A stretch of 64,000 nt of DNA from Enterobacter sp. EA-1 (lineage in GTDB: Bacteria > Pseudomonadota > Gammaproteobacteria > Enterobacterales > Enterobacteriaceae). Under the pieces are notes generated by a model, which was not told the DNA's origin, made no database searches, and saw only the letters and a program-made list of their open reading frames with translations. Location of the stretch: assembly GCA_002886105.1 (NCBI GenBank), contig CP025776.1, forward strand, positions 310,001-374,000, in the 5' to 3' direction. How positions within the stretch are numbered: the first letter of the stretch is position 1; every line of letters begins with the position of its first letter. Positions 10,653 through 21,038 of this stretch are shown one piece after another. The translations under genes were made by a program, and so were the position numbers.

Positions 10653-10855
10653 GTTATGTGCCTGTCGTAAATTAAAAAAGATGCCGGTTAACTTTATTTT
10701 CTGTTCAGCATCTTCATTCATGAATATATCGGCGGCAAGGCATTTGTCGCCTTATCTAATATTCTTCTATCGATATGAAAATACAGAAAATAGGAAAGAT
10801 TGTTTTTTGTTTTTATTTTTGTAGCATGAGCTGATGATGCGATTTAATTAATTAA
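10653..10855. promoter_or_regulatory. Divergent control region between lyase operon and iron-type dehydrogenase
   Basis: An AT-rich stretch of about 200 bp with T-runs, expected to hold both promoters. I see a spaced inverted repeat AAGATGC / GCATCTT (about 10679-10723) but cannot name a regulator. Confidence 0.35.
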
Positions 10856-11969
10856 ATGGACAATTCAATGCTTGCGATAAAAACGCCGCAAACCCTCGGG
10901 TTCCACCAGTCAGGTATTCGTCATGACGCAGGGGGAATATATTTCGCCGCTGTCACAGCATATTTTAATTATTACCAGTGCGCAGGCCTCTGGGCGCGGG
11001 TAAACCCGGCGCTGGAAAGCAGTTTGCGCGCCAGCGGCGTGAAATGGCAGACTGAAATCATGACCGGCTATTGTACCGACGAGCGGGTGGCGCATTACGC
11101 CCGGCGCGCGCGCAAACTGGGGGTGCAGTGGATTGTTGGCGTGGGCGGTGGTCGCGTACTGGATACCGCGAAAGCCGTGGCGGATGCCCTTGAAGGCGGC
11201 GAGTCGGTCACCCTCCCGACGGTCGCCTCTACCTGCGCGGCTTTGGTCGCCGCTGTCGGTGTTTTATACCGAAGAAGGTGGGCAGATCCGCAGCCAGCCG
11301 TTGAAAACATTGCCGCGACTGGTGCTGGTGGACAGCGAAATTATTGCACAGAGCGACGTGCGTTATTTAAAAGCGGGCATTGTGGATGCGCTGGCGAAAT
11401 GGTACGAATTCCGTCCCTATTTACAACATTCGCCGGATAACTTTGGCGTTGCAGCTAAAAGTGCAGACCGCCCGGCTGGCCGTGGATATTTACGAAAAAC
11501 ACGGTGTGCAGGCGGTAAAGGATAATAAAGCGCAGGTTGTCAGCGAGGCGTTAATCAATGTTATTGATGCCAATATTGCGATTGCCGGGTTGGCCAACAG
11601 CATTCGTGGCGAGATTCCCACGCTCGGCGTCGCACACGCGATTCATAACCGTTTAACCTATGAACCGGCGCTGCGCGACTGGCTGCATGGCGAGCGGGTA
11701 GGTTACAGCTTGCTGGTGCAGTCGTTCCTCGAAGGCGACGGTGAGAACGCCGGACGCTACGCTGTTGAGCTTACTGCGCCAGTACGAAATGCCGCTGACG
11801 CTGGCGCCGCTGAAAGAGATCCGCCCGGCGGTGATCCGGTGCGGTGGCGCGCAGTATCAACTTTCCTCGCGCGGCGGCGGAGCATTTACCGTTTTCGCTG
11901 GAGCCTGCGCGCATTGAACGGGCGCTGCGCCTGACGGAGCAATTTTTTACTCCCCGCTATGCGCTATAG
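10856..11969 (+). CDS. Iron-containing alcohol dehydrogenase family protein (HcxA/GldA-like)
   Basis: About 370 residues, in the group III dehydrogenase superfamily with glycerol dehydrogenase and hydroxycarboxylate dehydrogenase HcxA (YbdH). Visible motifs are the nucleotide-binding GVGGGRVLDTAKAVADAL, the LPTVASTCAA segment, YLKAGIVDALAKWYE (metal-ligand Asp region) and VAHAIHNRLT (metal-ligand His). Frame breaks occur near 10900, 10995, 11255, 11440 and 11770. The N-terminal frame reads PLSQHILIITSAQAS after repair, as in this family. Start at 10856 or the internal ATG at 10868. It is divergent from the lyase operon; any part in that pathway is unproven. The stop lies 2 bases from the convergent nikR. 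Confidence 0.8.
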
Positions 11970-11971
11970 CA

Positions 11972-12374
11972 TTACTCTTCTGCCGCCGGGCATTGCAAAT
12001 GGCCGTGGCGCACGCCGCGCTGGGCAATAACGTCGTCGGCAAAATGTTGCACTTCGCCCATTTTGCCTTTCAGCACGGCGATCTCTAAGCAGTCGTCGTG
12101 GCTGATGTGCACATGCAAGGTGGCGACAGATAAATCGTGATGATGATGCTGCGTGGCGACGATGCGGCTCGCCAGATCGCGTTTCTCATGTTCATACACA
12201 TACGAGGAGTACAGCGTAGCCCTGTTTTTCATTGTCCTGCGCGGACTCCTGCGCCAGCGCGCCGCGCAGAATGTCCCGCAGCGCTTCTGAGCGGTTGTTG
12301 TAGCCACGGCGCTCGCTGAGGTTATCCAGCGTTTCGAGCAGGTCATCATCCAGTGTTATGGTCACGCGTTGCAT
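11972..12374 (-). CDS. nikR: Nickel-responsive repressor NikR
   Basis: Ribbon-helix-helix repressor of 133 residues, the usual length. The DNA-binding N-terminus is [17 protein letters not shown] followed by [15 protein letters not shown]. The C-terminal ACT-like domain holds the nickel ligands: [29 protein letters not shown] (His, His and Cys ligands in HVHxxHDxCLE). With nickel bound it represses nikABCDE through an operator that is present upstream of nikA. One indel near 12215 breaks the frame. The start overlaps the end of nikE. Orthologue of E. coli NikR with high confidence. Confidence 0.95.
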
Positions 12375-13153
12375 GGCAGGATCCTTTGTAATGAGCGGGG
12401 AAGGTGGGCAGTACCGCCTGTTGCAGCGTTTGCCCGGCCAGAGAGGTAAAACGCAGCGGTGTGGCGACGTCCAGCGTTTCAACAATCGCGCCATTCTCCA
12501 TCACCATCACCCGCTGGCAAAAGCGCTCCACCCGAGGGCGTAAATCGTGGGTGATAAACAGGCAGGCGACGCCGGATCGTTCTTGCAGGCGTTTGAGCAG
12601 GCGAATCACCCCGGCCTCTGGAGCACCAAATCCGGTGCTAGAGACGGCTTCGTCCAGAATCAGCAACGTGGGTTCCACCGCCAGCGCGCGCGCCAGACAC
12701 ACGCGCTGTAACTGACCGCCGCTCAGCTGCGGCGGGCGTTTGTCCAGCAGTGTGCTCTCCAGTTCGACATCGACCAGCAACTGCGTAATGCGCGCCTGCT
12801 GTTCCGTTTTCGACAGCGTTAACAGATGGCGCAAGGGTTCGCGCAGAATGTCGCGCACGGTTTTACGCGGGTTTACCGCGCTTATCGGGTCCTGAAAGAC
12901 CATCTGAATATCGCGGCGAAAGGCTTTGCGGGCGCGGGCGTCAAGCCGGGAAAGCGGTGTGCCCTGCCAGACCACATTGCCCTCGTTTGGCGTTTCCAGC
13001 CCGACCAGCAGCCGCGCCAGTGTGCTCTTACCACAGCCGCTGCGCCCCCAGTAAGGCAACCGTCTCGCCGCTCTTCAATTGCAGGGAAATATTGTCGAGG
13101 ATCCGTTGCTGATGATAGCCATGAGACAGGCCGTTCACATCCAGCAGATTCAT
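12346..13153 (-). CDS. nikE: Nickel ABC transporter ATP-binding protein NikE
   Basis: Oligopeptide/nickel-type ATPase, about 268 residues as in E. coli. Motifs: GRSGCGKST (Walker A), [20 protein letters not shown] (Q-loop region typical of the Opp/Dpp/Nik group), [16 protein letters not shown] and LILDEAVSS. The start overlaps the nikD stop (ATGA at 13150-13153). Frame breaks near 13045 (Walker A region) and 12630. The C-terminus as written runs 29 bp into nikR; with an indel there the true stop could be slightly earlier. It powers nickel import with NikD. Confidence 0.93.
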
Positions 13154-13912
13154 GAGGTTAGCTCCATCCCGTACAGCGCCAGATGCGCCGCCACCAACTG
13201 GCGGGTCACCGGATGCTGCGGCGCGTGAAACAGTGACTCCACCGCGCCATATTCAATAATGCGTCCCTGATCCATGACCGCCACATCGTCCGCCGGGCGC
13301 GCTACGACGCCCATATCGTGGGTCACCAGCAGCATACCGGGCTGGCGCTTGCGAACGATGCTCTCCAGTAAATCCAGAATGCGCGCCTGCGCCACGGCAT
13401 CCAGATCGGTGGTCGGTTCATCGGCAACGATATAGGCCGCATCGCTGAGCAACGCCATGGCAATCATCATCCGTTGCAGCATGCCGCCGCTCATCTCGAA
13501 GGGGTAGAGCGACAGCACACGTTGCGCTTCTTCCAGCCCCACATCCTGCAATGCCGCCAGCAGTGTTGCGTCATCCGCGGGTTTGCCCAGCGCCGTGCAG
13601 GTTTCCCGTGCATGTTCCGCCATGGTGCGCAACGGATTAAACGCGCTGCGCGGGTTCTGCATTACTGTCGCCACGGTTACGCCGCGTAGCGCCTGCGGGC
13701 TGACAATCGCGCCATCTGCCAGTACCCGGCCTGCGGTTTGCCGCACGCCGCGGTAACACGCCGAGTGCCGCCGCGCAGGTCAGTGATTTGCCACTGCCGC
13801 TACCGCCCACCAGTGCCAGCACGCGCCCGCGTTGCAGCGTTAACGAGACGTCCTGCACCAGCGGGCGTTCCGCATGCAGGGTAATACTCTCCAGACTTAA
13901 TTGTGCAGGCAT
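13150..13912 (-). CDS. nikD: Nickel ABC transporter ATP-binding protein NikD
   Basis: Partner ATPase of NikE, about 254 residues. Walker A is [10 protein letters not shown], the Q-loop region is [16 protein letters not shown], the signature is [16 protein letters not shown] and Walker B is [12 protein letters not shown], a combination typical of NikD. One frame break lies near 13745, at the junction of ALGVLP and [14 protein letters not shown]. The start ATG overlaps the nikC stop (TGATG). Nickel uptake supports [NiFe]-hydrogenases and other nickel enzymes. Confidence 0.94.
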
Positions 13913-14739
13913 CAGTGGGCGTGCTCCGTTTCCAGATGAGGATCGAGATGGTCGCGCAGGGCGTCGCCCACCGAGGGTTAAATGCCATCACGCTGATAAA
14001 CAGCGCCAGTCCCGGCCACAGCATTTGCAGCGGCTGCGTCCAGATGTATTGCCGTGCGTCGTTGATCATCACACCCCATTCGGCGGTGGGCGCGGTGACG
14101 CCGAGCCCCAGAAAGGACATGCCCGCCACGTGCAGCATCATATGACCGATATCCAGCGTCGCCAGCACCAGCAGCGACGGCACCACTGCGCCCGCCAGTG
14201 ATCGCGAAAAACATGGAGAGAACGGGCGCCGCTTAGCCGTGCCGCCAGCACATACTCGCGCCCGCGCAGCGAGATCACCAGCTGCGCACCATGCGGGCGG
14301 CCCAGTGGGAAAGGGCGATGGCGATGATGACATTGGTCAGCCCGGTGCCCAGTACGCCGACCATAAAGAATGAGAGGATTGAGGTGGGGAAGGTCATAAA
14401 GATATCCGCCACGCGCATTATCGCTGGTCAACCCTGCCTCCCAGCAGTCCGGCGCAGCCGCCCGCCGTTAAGCCCAGCGCCAGTACAAGTAACAGGCATA
14501 GCATGACCGACCCCAGCGAAACACGCGTGGCAGCCATTAAGCGCGAGAAAATGTCGCGCCCGAGATGGTCGGTACCGAGCCAGTGCTGGCTACACCGGCG
14601 GCAAGAGCCGGGCGGGTAAATCAATGGTCTGCGGATCGTAAGGCGTCCACCACTGGCAGGTCAGGGCAATGACCAGCAGCAGGAACAAGATCAGTAACGC
14701 AATACGCACCGGCCAGCGGGCCGTGTTCAGAAAGTGCAT
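13912..14739 (-). CDS. nikC: Nickel ABC transporter permease NikC
   Basis: Inner-membrane permease of about 275 residues (E. coli 277). The start [31 protein letters not shown] gives the first membrane segment; [23 protein letters not shown] is the conserved DppC/NikC entry into the transport domain; further on [28 protein letters not shown] is the docking-loop region. It ends in [10 protein letters not shown]. Several indels (near 14590, 14420, 14290, 14200 and 13975). Stop and start overlap neighbours as TGATG on both sides. Confidence 0.92.
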
Positions 14740-15687
14740 CAGTGCGCTCCTTCATGGTGACGAATACGCGGATCCAGCGCGGCGCTCAGCAAGTCCACCG
14801 CCGCAGTTGCACAGCACAAAGACCATGACCATCACCAGCGTAAAGCACTGGATCACCGGGTAGTCGCGGTTAAAAAATCGCCGACACCGCATAGCGCCCG
14901 ATACCGGGCCGAGGGCGAAGATGCTTTCGATAATCATCGTGCCGCCAATCAGTTCGCCAATGTGCATTCCCAGCGCAGTGATCACCGGAAGCGATGCATT
15001 GCGCAGAATGTGCCGCCTCTCGGTTTGCTTCTCGCTTAACCCCCGCAACCGCGCCCAGTCACATGGCGCTGCCCGGCGGCTTCCAGCATGCTGGCGCGCA
15101 GCAAACGGGCGTTAATCGCCAGCGACATAAACGCGATAGAGAGCGCGGGCAGGATCACGTGCTGCCAGCCGCCATAACCCAGAGCGGGTAGCCACTGCAA
15201 ATGCACCGAGAAAAACATCACCAGCAGGAAGGCCAGCCAGAAGTTAGGCATCGACACCCCGAGGAACGCGATTGCCCGCACGGCAAAATCCGGCAGCCCG
15301 TCGCGGTGGCGCGCCGCCCAGATGCCGAGCGGAACAGAGGTGAGTAAAATCAGCACCAGCGCCGCGCCCGCCAGTTGCAGCGTGGCGGGCAGAAAGTGCA
15401 GCACATCGTCCAGCACCGGGCGTTGCGTGGCATAAGAGAGGCCGAAATCAAGGTGCAGCGCGCGCGCCATAGCCAGTGGCTATATTGCGCGATCAGCGGC
15501 TGGTCGAGACCCAGTTGGATGCGGGTGGCGGCAATCATCTCCGGCGTGGGCGGCAGGTTGGACAGCCGCAGATAATCCATCGCCGGATCGCCCGCGCCCG
15601 AGGGCGCAACAGCAGGAAAATCACCACCGAGGCGGCGAAGATCATCGGGATCAGCAACAGCAGTCGCTTGCAGATATAGCGGCTCAT
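14739..15687 (-). CDS. nikB: Nickel ABC transporter permease NikB
   Basis: Permease partner of NikC, about 315 residues (E. coli 314). It opens with [28 protein letters not shown] and continues with the DppB-type [17 protein letters not shown] and [16 protein letters not shown]. The transport core contains [23 protein letters not shown] and [20 protein letters not shown], and the loop ASMLEAAGQ. The C-terminus reads [10 protein letters not shown] after repair. Start overlaps the nikA stop (ATGA). Frame breaks near 15600, 15475, 15050, 14910 and 14800. Confidence 0.93.
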
Positions 15688-17253
15688 TTTGCGGTGCCGG
15701 GGCGTGAGCTGATCAAAGGGGATCTCCGACGCAATAGGGGCGAAAGGGATGGTCCCCAGTTCGGGTTTCGCCACCACCATCATCGAGATATAGCTAATCG
15801 GCAGATAGACCGCGTCGTTATGCAGACGGGTGAGAATGTCCCGGTACAGCGCCTGACGTGCGGTTTCCTCGCGGGTGGTCAGCACCTCGCCGATCTCTTT
15901 GTCGATCACCGCCTTGTCCGGCAGGCCAAGCTGCGCCTGATAATCCGCATGCGACGGGACGCGCATTGAGCTCATAAAGGCGTGCGGATCGTACGGCGCG
16001 CCCCGGTGCGGTTGAAAATCATGCCGAAACGCCCGTCGCGCTGACGAGCATAAATGCTGCTCTCTTCCTCACCCACCAGCGCAACGTCCACGCCGATGGC
16101 GCGCAGATTGGCCTGAATGATCTCTGCCATCGATTTGCTTAACGCATCGGTGCCAATAAATGCCAGTTCGACATGCAACGGCTGCCCGGCTTTTCGCGGA
16201 TGGTTTTCCCGGCGGGTAACGTCCAGCCCGCGTTATCCAGCAGCGCGCGCGCCTGCGCCGGATCGTACTGGCGCGGTTTCCAGGCCAATATTGGCGTAGG
16301 GAACGGACGGGGCGAACAGCGTATCGGCAACCTGCTGTGTGCCATACAGCGCGCCATCAATCAGCGTCTTTTGTCCACCGCATAGTTCAGCGCTTCACGT
16401 ACGGCTAACTCGTTCGTTGGCGCGCGCGCCGAGTTCAACGCCAGCATCACGGTCTCCATTGGGGCGGAGAGCTGTGTATGCCACGCCGGATTCTGGCTGA
16501 AGCGGGCAAACGTATCCAGCGGCAACAGCCCTTCGTTACCGTACAGCAGATCGATATCACCGGTTTCAAACGCCACGGCGCGGCTGGTCGGATCGGGGAT
16601 CACGTTGACGATGACTTTACCGAATGCCGGTTTTTCACCCCAGTAATGTTCATTGCGCACCAGCACGTCGTACTGGTTCAGGCGCGACTCCTGCAACACC
16701 CACGGCCCGGTGCCAATCGGCGCGGTGATACCGTCCTTTGTTCCGTGTTGTTTAAATTGCGATGGAGCGATAAAGCGAAACGGGCGGGGCAGGGAGAGTT
16801 CTTGCAGGAAAGGGTAGTAGGCGCTTTTCAGGGTAATTTGTAACTGGCTGGGGCTGAGGGCTTTGACGTCGGTTATCTGATTGGTTAGCTCCAGCCGCGT
16901 GGCGTTGGCGGTTATCCAGCACGGCGCGGAAATTTTCTGCCGCCGCACGGGCATTAAAGGGTTCGCCGTTGGAAAACGTCACCCCCTCGCGCAGGGTGAA
17001 GACCCGAGGTTTTGCCGTCTTCCGAGTGCGTCCAGCTTGTCGCCAGCCGGTTTCACACTGCCGTCGGCACAGTATTTCACCAGCGGTTCGTAAACCATGC
17101 TTTGGGCGAACATCTGGTTCGGGGTGTAAAGGTGTGGATTCAGTGGGCCAACATTCACCGGCCGAGGGCGGTGGTGAGCGTCGGTAAGGCCGCAGAAACG
17201 GCGAAAGATGCGCAGAGCAGCAGCAGAGCGCCGGCTTGACGATAGAAAGACAC
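15684..17253 (-). CDS. nikA: Nickel-binding periplasmic protein NikA
   Basis: Periplasmic nickel/metallophore-binding protein, about 522 residues (E. coli 524). A signal peptide ([12 protein letters not shown]) is followed by the NikA hallmark [21 protein letters not shown], then [58 protein letters not shown] and [18 protein letters not shown]. These match E. coli NikA nearly residue by residue. The start appears to be GTG at 17253. Indels break the frame near 17165, 17010, 16900, 16380, 16290, 16185 and 16010. It is first in nikABCDE, transcribed from a promoter overlapped by the NikR operator at 17287-17314. Confidence 0.95.
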
Positions 17254-17286
17254 GATAGGTTCCCTGACGAAAAGTATGGCGAAGAA

Positions 17287-17314
17287 GTATGATGATTTTA
17301 GATATTCATCATAC
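17287..17314. promoter_or_regulatory. NikR operator
   Basis: A perfect match to the NikR site: GTATGA at 17287, a 16-base spacer, and TCATAC at 17309. It lies 34 bp upstream of the nikA start and about 104 bp upstream of the divergent ModA-like gene, so Ni-NikR bound here represses nikABCDE and might also affect the other gene. Confidence 0.93.
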
Positions 17315-17417
17315 GAATAGTATGTTTTGGATCAAAAACCCTGTGAGTTAAAAGGGGTTTAACCGCACAGCCTGCACAGGTAGCATGACGGCAGCGTAAT
17401 CAGAAGGATAAAAATCG

Positions 17418-18154
17418 ATGACCACAACGCTGAATATCCCGGCGGCAGGGAGCCTGAAACGCGCCTTTACCCCGTTGCTGGCGGCTTTTCGCGCGCAGAG
17501 CGGCATGGCGGTGACGGCGGATTTTGGCCCGGCGGGGCTGCTGCGGGAGCGCATTGAAGCCGGAGAACCCTGCGCCCTGTTTGCCTCCGCCAATACCGCA
17601 CACCCGCAGGCCTTACTGGCAAGCGGGCGCGCGCTCGACGTTCACACGTTTGCCGGTAACTGCCTGAGCCTGACAGTACGTCATAGCGCGTCCACACAGC
17701 AGGCCGACTGGCTGGAAGCTGCTGGCGGATACCCGGCTGCGCACGGCAACGTCAACGCCGGGCTGCGATCCTTCCGGCGACTACACCGGCAGTTGTTTGC
17801 GCATATTGACACCCTGCGCCCCGGTCTTGGGCAGCAACTGATGCAGCGCGCGCGTTGCCGCTGGTGGGCGGACGTGAAACCTTAGCCATACCGCCGGGCG
17901 AGATTGCCGGCGCGTGGTTGTTGCGTCAGGGATGGGCGGATATGTTTATTGGCTATCAGCACTATACACAGTGTCTGTCAGGGGGAGGCGGACCTGCGGG
18001 TGGTGGCGATCCCGGCGGCGGACAATATTCGCTGCGACTATCAACTGGCGCTGCTGGAGGCGCAGGCGACGCCGCTGATGCAGTTTATTCTCTCTCTTCG
18101 CAGGGGCAGGCGTTGTTACAGGCCGCCGGATTCTTGCCGCCGCAGATCGAATAG
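17418..18154 (+). CDS. ModA-like substrate-binding domain protein without signal peptide
   Basis: About 245 residues. It begins MTTTLNIPAAGSLKRAFTPLLAAF, the start of a mature molybdate/tungstate-type binding domain (AAGSL plus the later FGPAGLLRERIEAGEP and LFASANTAHPQAL), but no leader peptide precedes it. The later part has SGDYTGQLFAHIDTLRPGLGQ and GEIAGAWLLRQGWADMFIGY. It may therefore act in the cytoplasm as an oxyanion sensor or store, or need a missed upstream exporter signal; this is inference. RBS AAGGATA precedes ATG 17418. Frame breaks near 17730, 17860, 17980 and 18100. The 3' end overlaps the convergent ABC ATPase by 39 bp. Its neighbours make a FecCD-type importer with a ModE-like site. 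Confidence 0.7.
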
Positions 18155-18887
18155 CGGCACCAGCGCCGGGCCGTGTGCGTCATCAAGCTGGATGCGGCGT
18201 ACCGGTATACCGTAGGCGCGTTGCAGGTTCTCTTCGCTCAGCAGGGTTTGCGTTTTTCCGGCGAGCCATTGCTGATCCGGCAATAGCAGCAGCGTGTTGT
18301 CGGCAACCTGCAAAGCATGGGTAGGATCGTGGGTGGTGAACACCACGCTGCGTTCTTCACGATGAGCAAGGTCGGCAATCAGTTGTAAGACAATTTGCTG
18401 GTTCGCCAGATCGAGCGCCGAACAGGGTTCATCCAGCAGGATGGTGCGATTTCCGCTGACCAGCGCGCGGGCAATCATCACTCAGTTGTTGCTGCCCGCC
18501 GGAGAGCGTCAGAAAGGCGCTGTGGGCCAGAGGGTGGATATTGAGTCGACGCAGGGCGTTATCCACTTGCGCGTTGTCCCCATCCGACGGCATCGAGAGC
18601 AGTCCCACATGACGGGCGCGGCCCATCAGCACCACATCATGAACGCTCCGAGGCAAAGGCCGGACGAAAAGATTGCGGCACAATACCGATGCCGCCCTGC
18701 ACGGTAAAATGGCCCGCCAGCGCTGGCAGCACGCCGGTGAGCGTATCCAGCAGGGTGCTTTTCCCCAGTCCATTCGCCCCGGGACTGCCCAGATTTCCCC
18801 CGGCTTGCAGCAAAAGCTGAGCGGTGAAAAGAGCGGCCGCCCGCGACCGTAAACCAGTTCTTCAACCGTTAGCGTGGGTTGTGTCAT
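18116..18887 (-). CDS. FecE/MolC-like ABC transporter ATP-binding protein
   Basis: ATPase of about 256 residues of the iron-chelate/cobalamin/MolC group. It starts MTQPTLTVEELVYGRGRPLFSPLSF; Walker A survives as GLGKSTLLDTLTG after repair. SVHDVVLMGRARHVGLLSMPS is the typical FepC/BtuD helical region, followed by LSGGQQQL, MIARALVSGNRTILLDEPCSALDLANQQ and FTTHDPTHALQVAD. Frame breaks near 18770, 18660 and 18480. Start overlaps the permease stop. Likely substrate molybdate or tungstate by context (ModE-like box, ModA-like neighbour); iron chelate or cobalamin are alternatives. Confidence 0.82.
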
Positions 18888-19880
18888 TGCGTACTCCTGC
18901 GGTTGGTGTGGAAAAGCAGTACCGCGAACACCGGTGCGCCAAGCAGCGCGGTGATAATGCCGATAGGGATTTCCGCCTGCGTCAGGGTGCGTGCCAGATC
19001 GTCCACCACAATCATAAAGCTGCCGCCAAGCCAGAAGGCGACAGGCAACAGGCGGCGGTGATCGGCCCCAACCAGCAGGCGCGCCAGATGTGGGATAACC
19101 AGCCGACCAGGGCGATGCTGCCGCTGACCGCCACTTGCGACGAGACCAGCACCGCGCAGCAGACCAGCACGCCGCGACGCAGCATTTTCAGCGGCACGCC
19201 CAGCGCCAGCGCATCTTTCTCTTCCAGCGCCAGCAGATTAATGCGCCAGCGCAACTGAAACAGCACCACGGTGACGAGCGAGACCGGAAGGGCCAGCATG
19301 GCGACTTTATGCCAGTTGGCGGTGGCAAAACTGCCCAGTAGCCAGAACACGATATTGGGTAGCGTCTCTTCGGTGTCAGCCATGTACTGCATCAGGCTGA
19401 CCAGCGCGGCAAAAAACCGCTGATGATAATGCCGGAGAGGATCAGCATCAGGGTGTTTTCCGCTGCTGTAACGCGGCGATAAGCCAGACCAGAATCAGTG
19501 CGCTAAGGCCAAAGCCGAACGTGGAGACCATCATTAACAGCGGGCTGACGCCAAGCAAAATGGCCAGTGTTCCGCCAAACGCGGAGCCGGAGGTTACGCC
19601 AATAATATGCGGATCCACCAACGGGTTCTGGAACACGCCCTGCAACACGGCGCCGCACAGCGCGCGCCGCCCGCCAGCAGAGCCAGCAGGATACGCGGCA
19701 AACGCACCGACCAGACAATCTGCCCGGCGGTGCCTTCACCCCGGGAAGGCGACGATCTGCTGCATCACGTCGCTAAGCCCCAGCCGGTACTGGCCCTGAC
19801 AGCGAGGCCAGCGCCGAGGAGCACAGCGTCAGGACAATAAACCCGCCATGCAGCAGCGGGTAGCGGTTAGTGACCTGCAT
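18884..19880 (-). CDS. FecCD/MolB-family ABC transporter permease
   Basis: Membrane permease of about 331 residues with many segments. It starts MQVTNRYPLLHGGFIVLTLCSSALASLSG, then RLGLSDVMQQIVAFPG and RLPRILLALLAGGALC-like residues after repair. The conserved FQNPLVDPHIIGVTSGSAFGGTLAILLG is diagnostic of the FecCD family, as is the C-terminal ALVGWLSHIWR and LMVVVDDLARTLTQAEIPIG-like run preceding PVFAVLLFHTNRR. Frame breaks near 19790, 19670, 19460, 19415 and 19075. The start overlaps the end of the binding-protein gene by 14 bp; the stop overlaps the ATPase start. Confidence 0.82.
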
Positions 19881-20920
19881 TCGCGCGCCAGTCAACACGG
19901 TAGAAGCGCTGGTAATATTTCTGCGCTTCGGCGTCGACATTGACCCCTGCATAACGTGCCGGATAGAGCTTTTCGCCATCCACAGCTCGCCGATAGCCAG
20001 CGCTTCCGGCATCGGGTAGCCCCGAGGCTTTGGCGTATTCCGGCATCAGCCAGACGCGGTGGTTTTCACGGCGTCGATGTTCTTCCAGCCCGGATCGTTC
20101 TCGATGGCGGTCACCACTTCCGGGTAACGATCCTGCACAAAAATGACCTGCGGGTTCCACTGAATAACCTGCTCCAGCGACACCTGACGCGCACCTTTAA
20201 TGGTCTCTGCCGCCACGTTTTTCGCGCCAGCGTGCTCCATCATCAGGCCGGTATATTTACCGGAGCCATAGGTATTCAGGTCCGGGTTGGCCATATAGAC
20301 GCGGATTTTGTCTGCTTCGGCAATCTTCGCCACCGGGGCGTTCGCTTTCGCGCGCGCGGCAAAGGTGTAGTGGATCAGATCTTCTGCCTGTTGTTTGCGA
20401 TCCACCACGTCGGCGATCAGGCGGATCCTGTTTTAACCCCTCGTTGTAGGCTTTCTCTTCATCGCCCATGGTGGGGTTCATTTTGTTTTTTCTCCCCGGC
20501 CGCATCTTCACGCAGCGACACGGCGACCACCGCGATCCCGGCCTGTTCGATCTGTTGGATCATATCGGCTGGCGCATAGTTGGCGATAAACACCACCTGC
20601 GGGTGCAGCGCCAGCAGGCTTTCAATGTTCACACCGGGTCAGGTCACTCGGCATCGGGAGCGTTTCAATTGCAGGCATAAAGCGGGCGAAGTCCGGGCCA
20701 AGCTGCTTTTCCAGCTACTGAGGACGCCAACAACATCGTCTGCGGCGTTGAGCTGCACCAGCAGGTTGAGGGTCTGGTGTTGTAAAACCACCGCGCGGGT
20801 GACATGGTCCGGCAGGGGTGACTGGCGTCCCAGTTGATCGGTGAGGGTGCGTTCTGCGTGGGCAAACAGGCTGGCGCAGGCCAGCGTAAGGCCCAGCATC
20901 AATGATGTGATTTTTGACAT
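19867..20920 (-). CDS. Class III periplasmic substrate-binding protein of FecCD-type importer (MolA-like)
   Basis: About 350 residues. Signal peptide MSKITSLMLGLTLACASLFAHA, then RTLTDQLGRQSPLPDHVTRAVVLQHQTLNLLVQLNA, the standard opening of TroA/FecB-fold binding proteins (D-x-x-G-R-x-v-x-l-P). Further on come GVNIESLLALHPQVVFIANY, SGKYTGLMMEHAGAKNVAAE and QVIQWNPQVIFVQDRYPEV. The C-terminus ends FYRVDWRANAGH. Frame breaks near 20715, 20640, 20490, 20430 and 20055. Promoter-proximal gene of the three-gene importer operon, 24 bp downstream of a ModE-like box, which points to molybdate or tungstate rather than iron. Confidence 0.83.
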
Positions 20921-20943
20921 GGTATCGCTCTAAAAGGAGTTGG

Positions 20944-20967
20944 CGATGTATATTAGATTATATAACG
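20944..20967. promoter_or_regulatory. Putative ModE operator
   Basis: CGATGTATA (20944-20952), 6-base spacer, TATATAACG (20959-20967). The right half is a perfect ModE half-site and the left differs from its mirror at two positions. It lies just upstream of the binding-protein gene, where Mo-ModE would repress the importer when molybdate is plentiful. Confidence 0.6.
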
Positions 20968-21038
20968 TAGGCGCCTGCAAACATTCCCCGCAGGAAATTC
21001 AGGGGGTATACAGGCAGAGCACGTTTTTTTGAGCGCGC

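Noticed and set aside
18116-20920. Iron-siderophore or cobalamin importer
   Set aside because: Not excluded, but no Fur-like site was seen upstream, while a ModE-like box is present; molybdate or tungstate is preferred.
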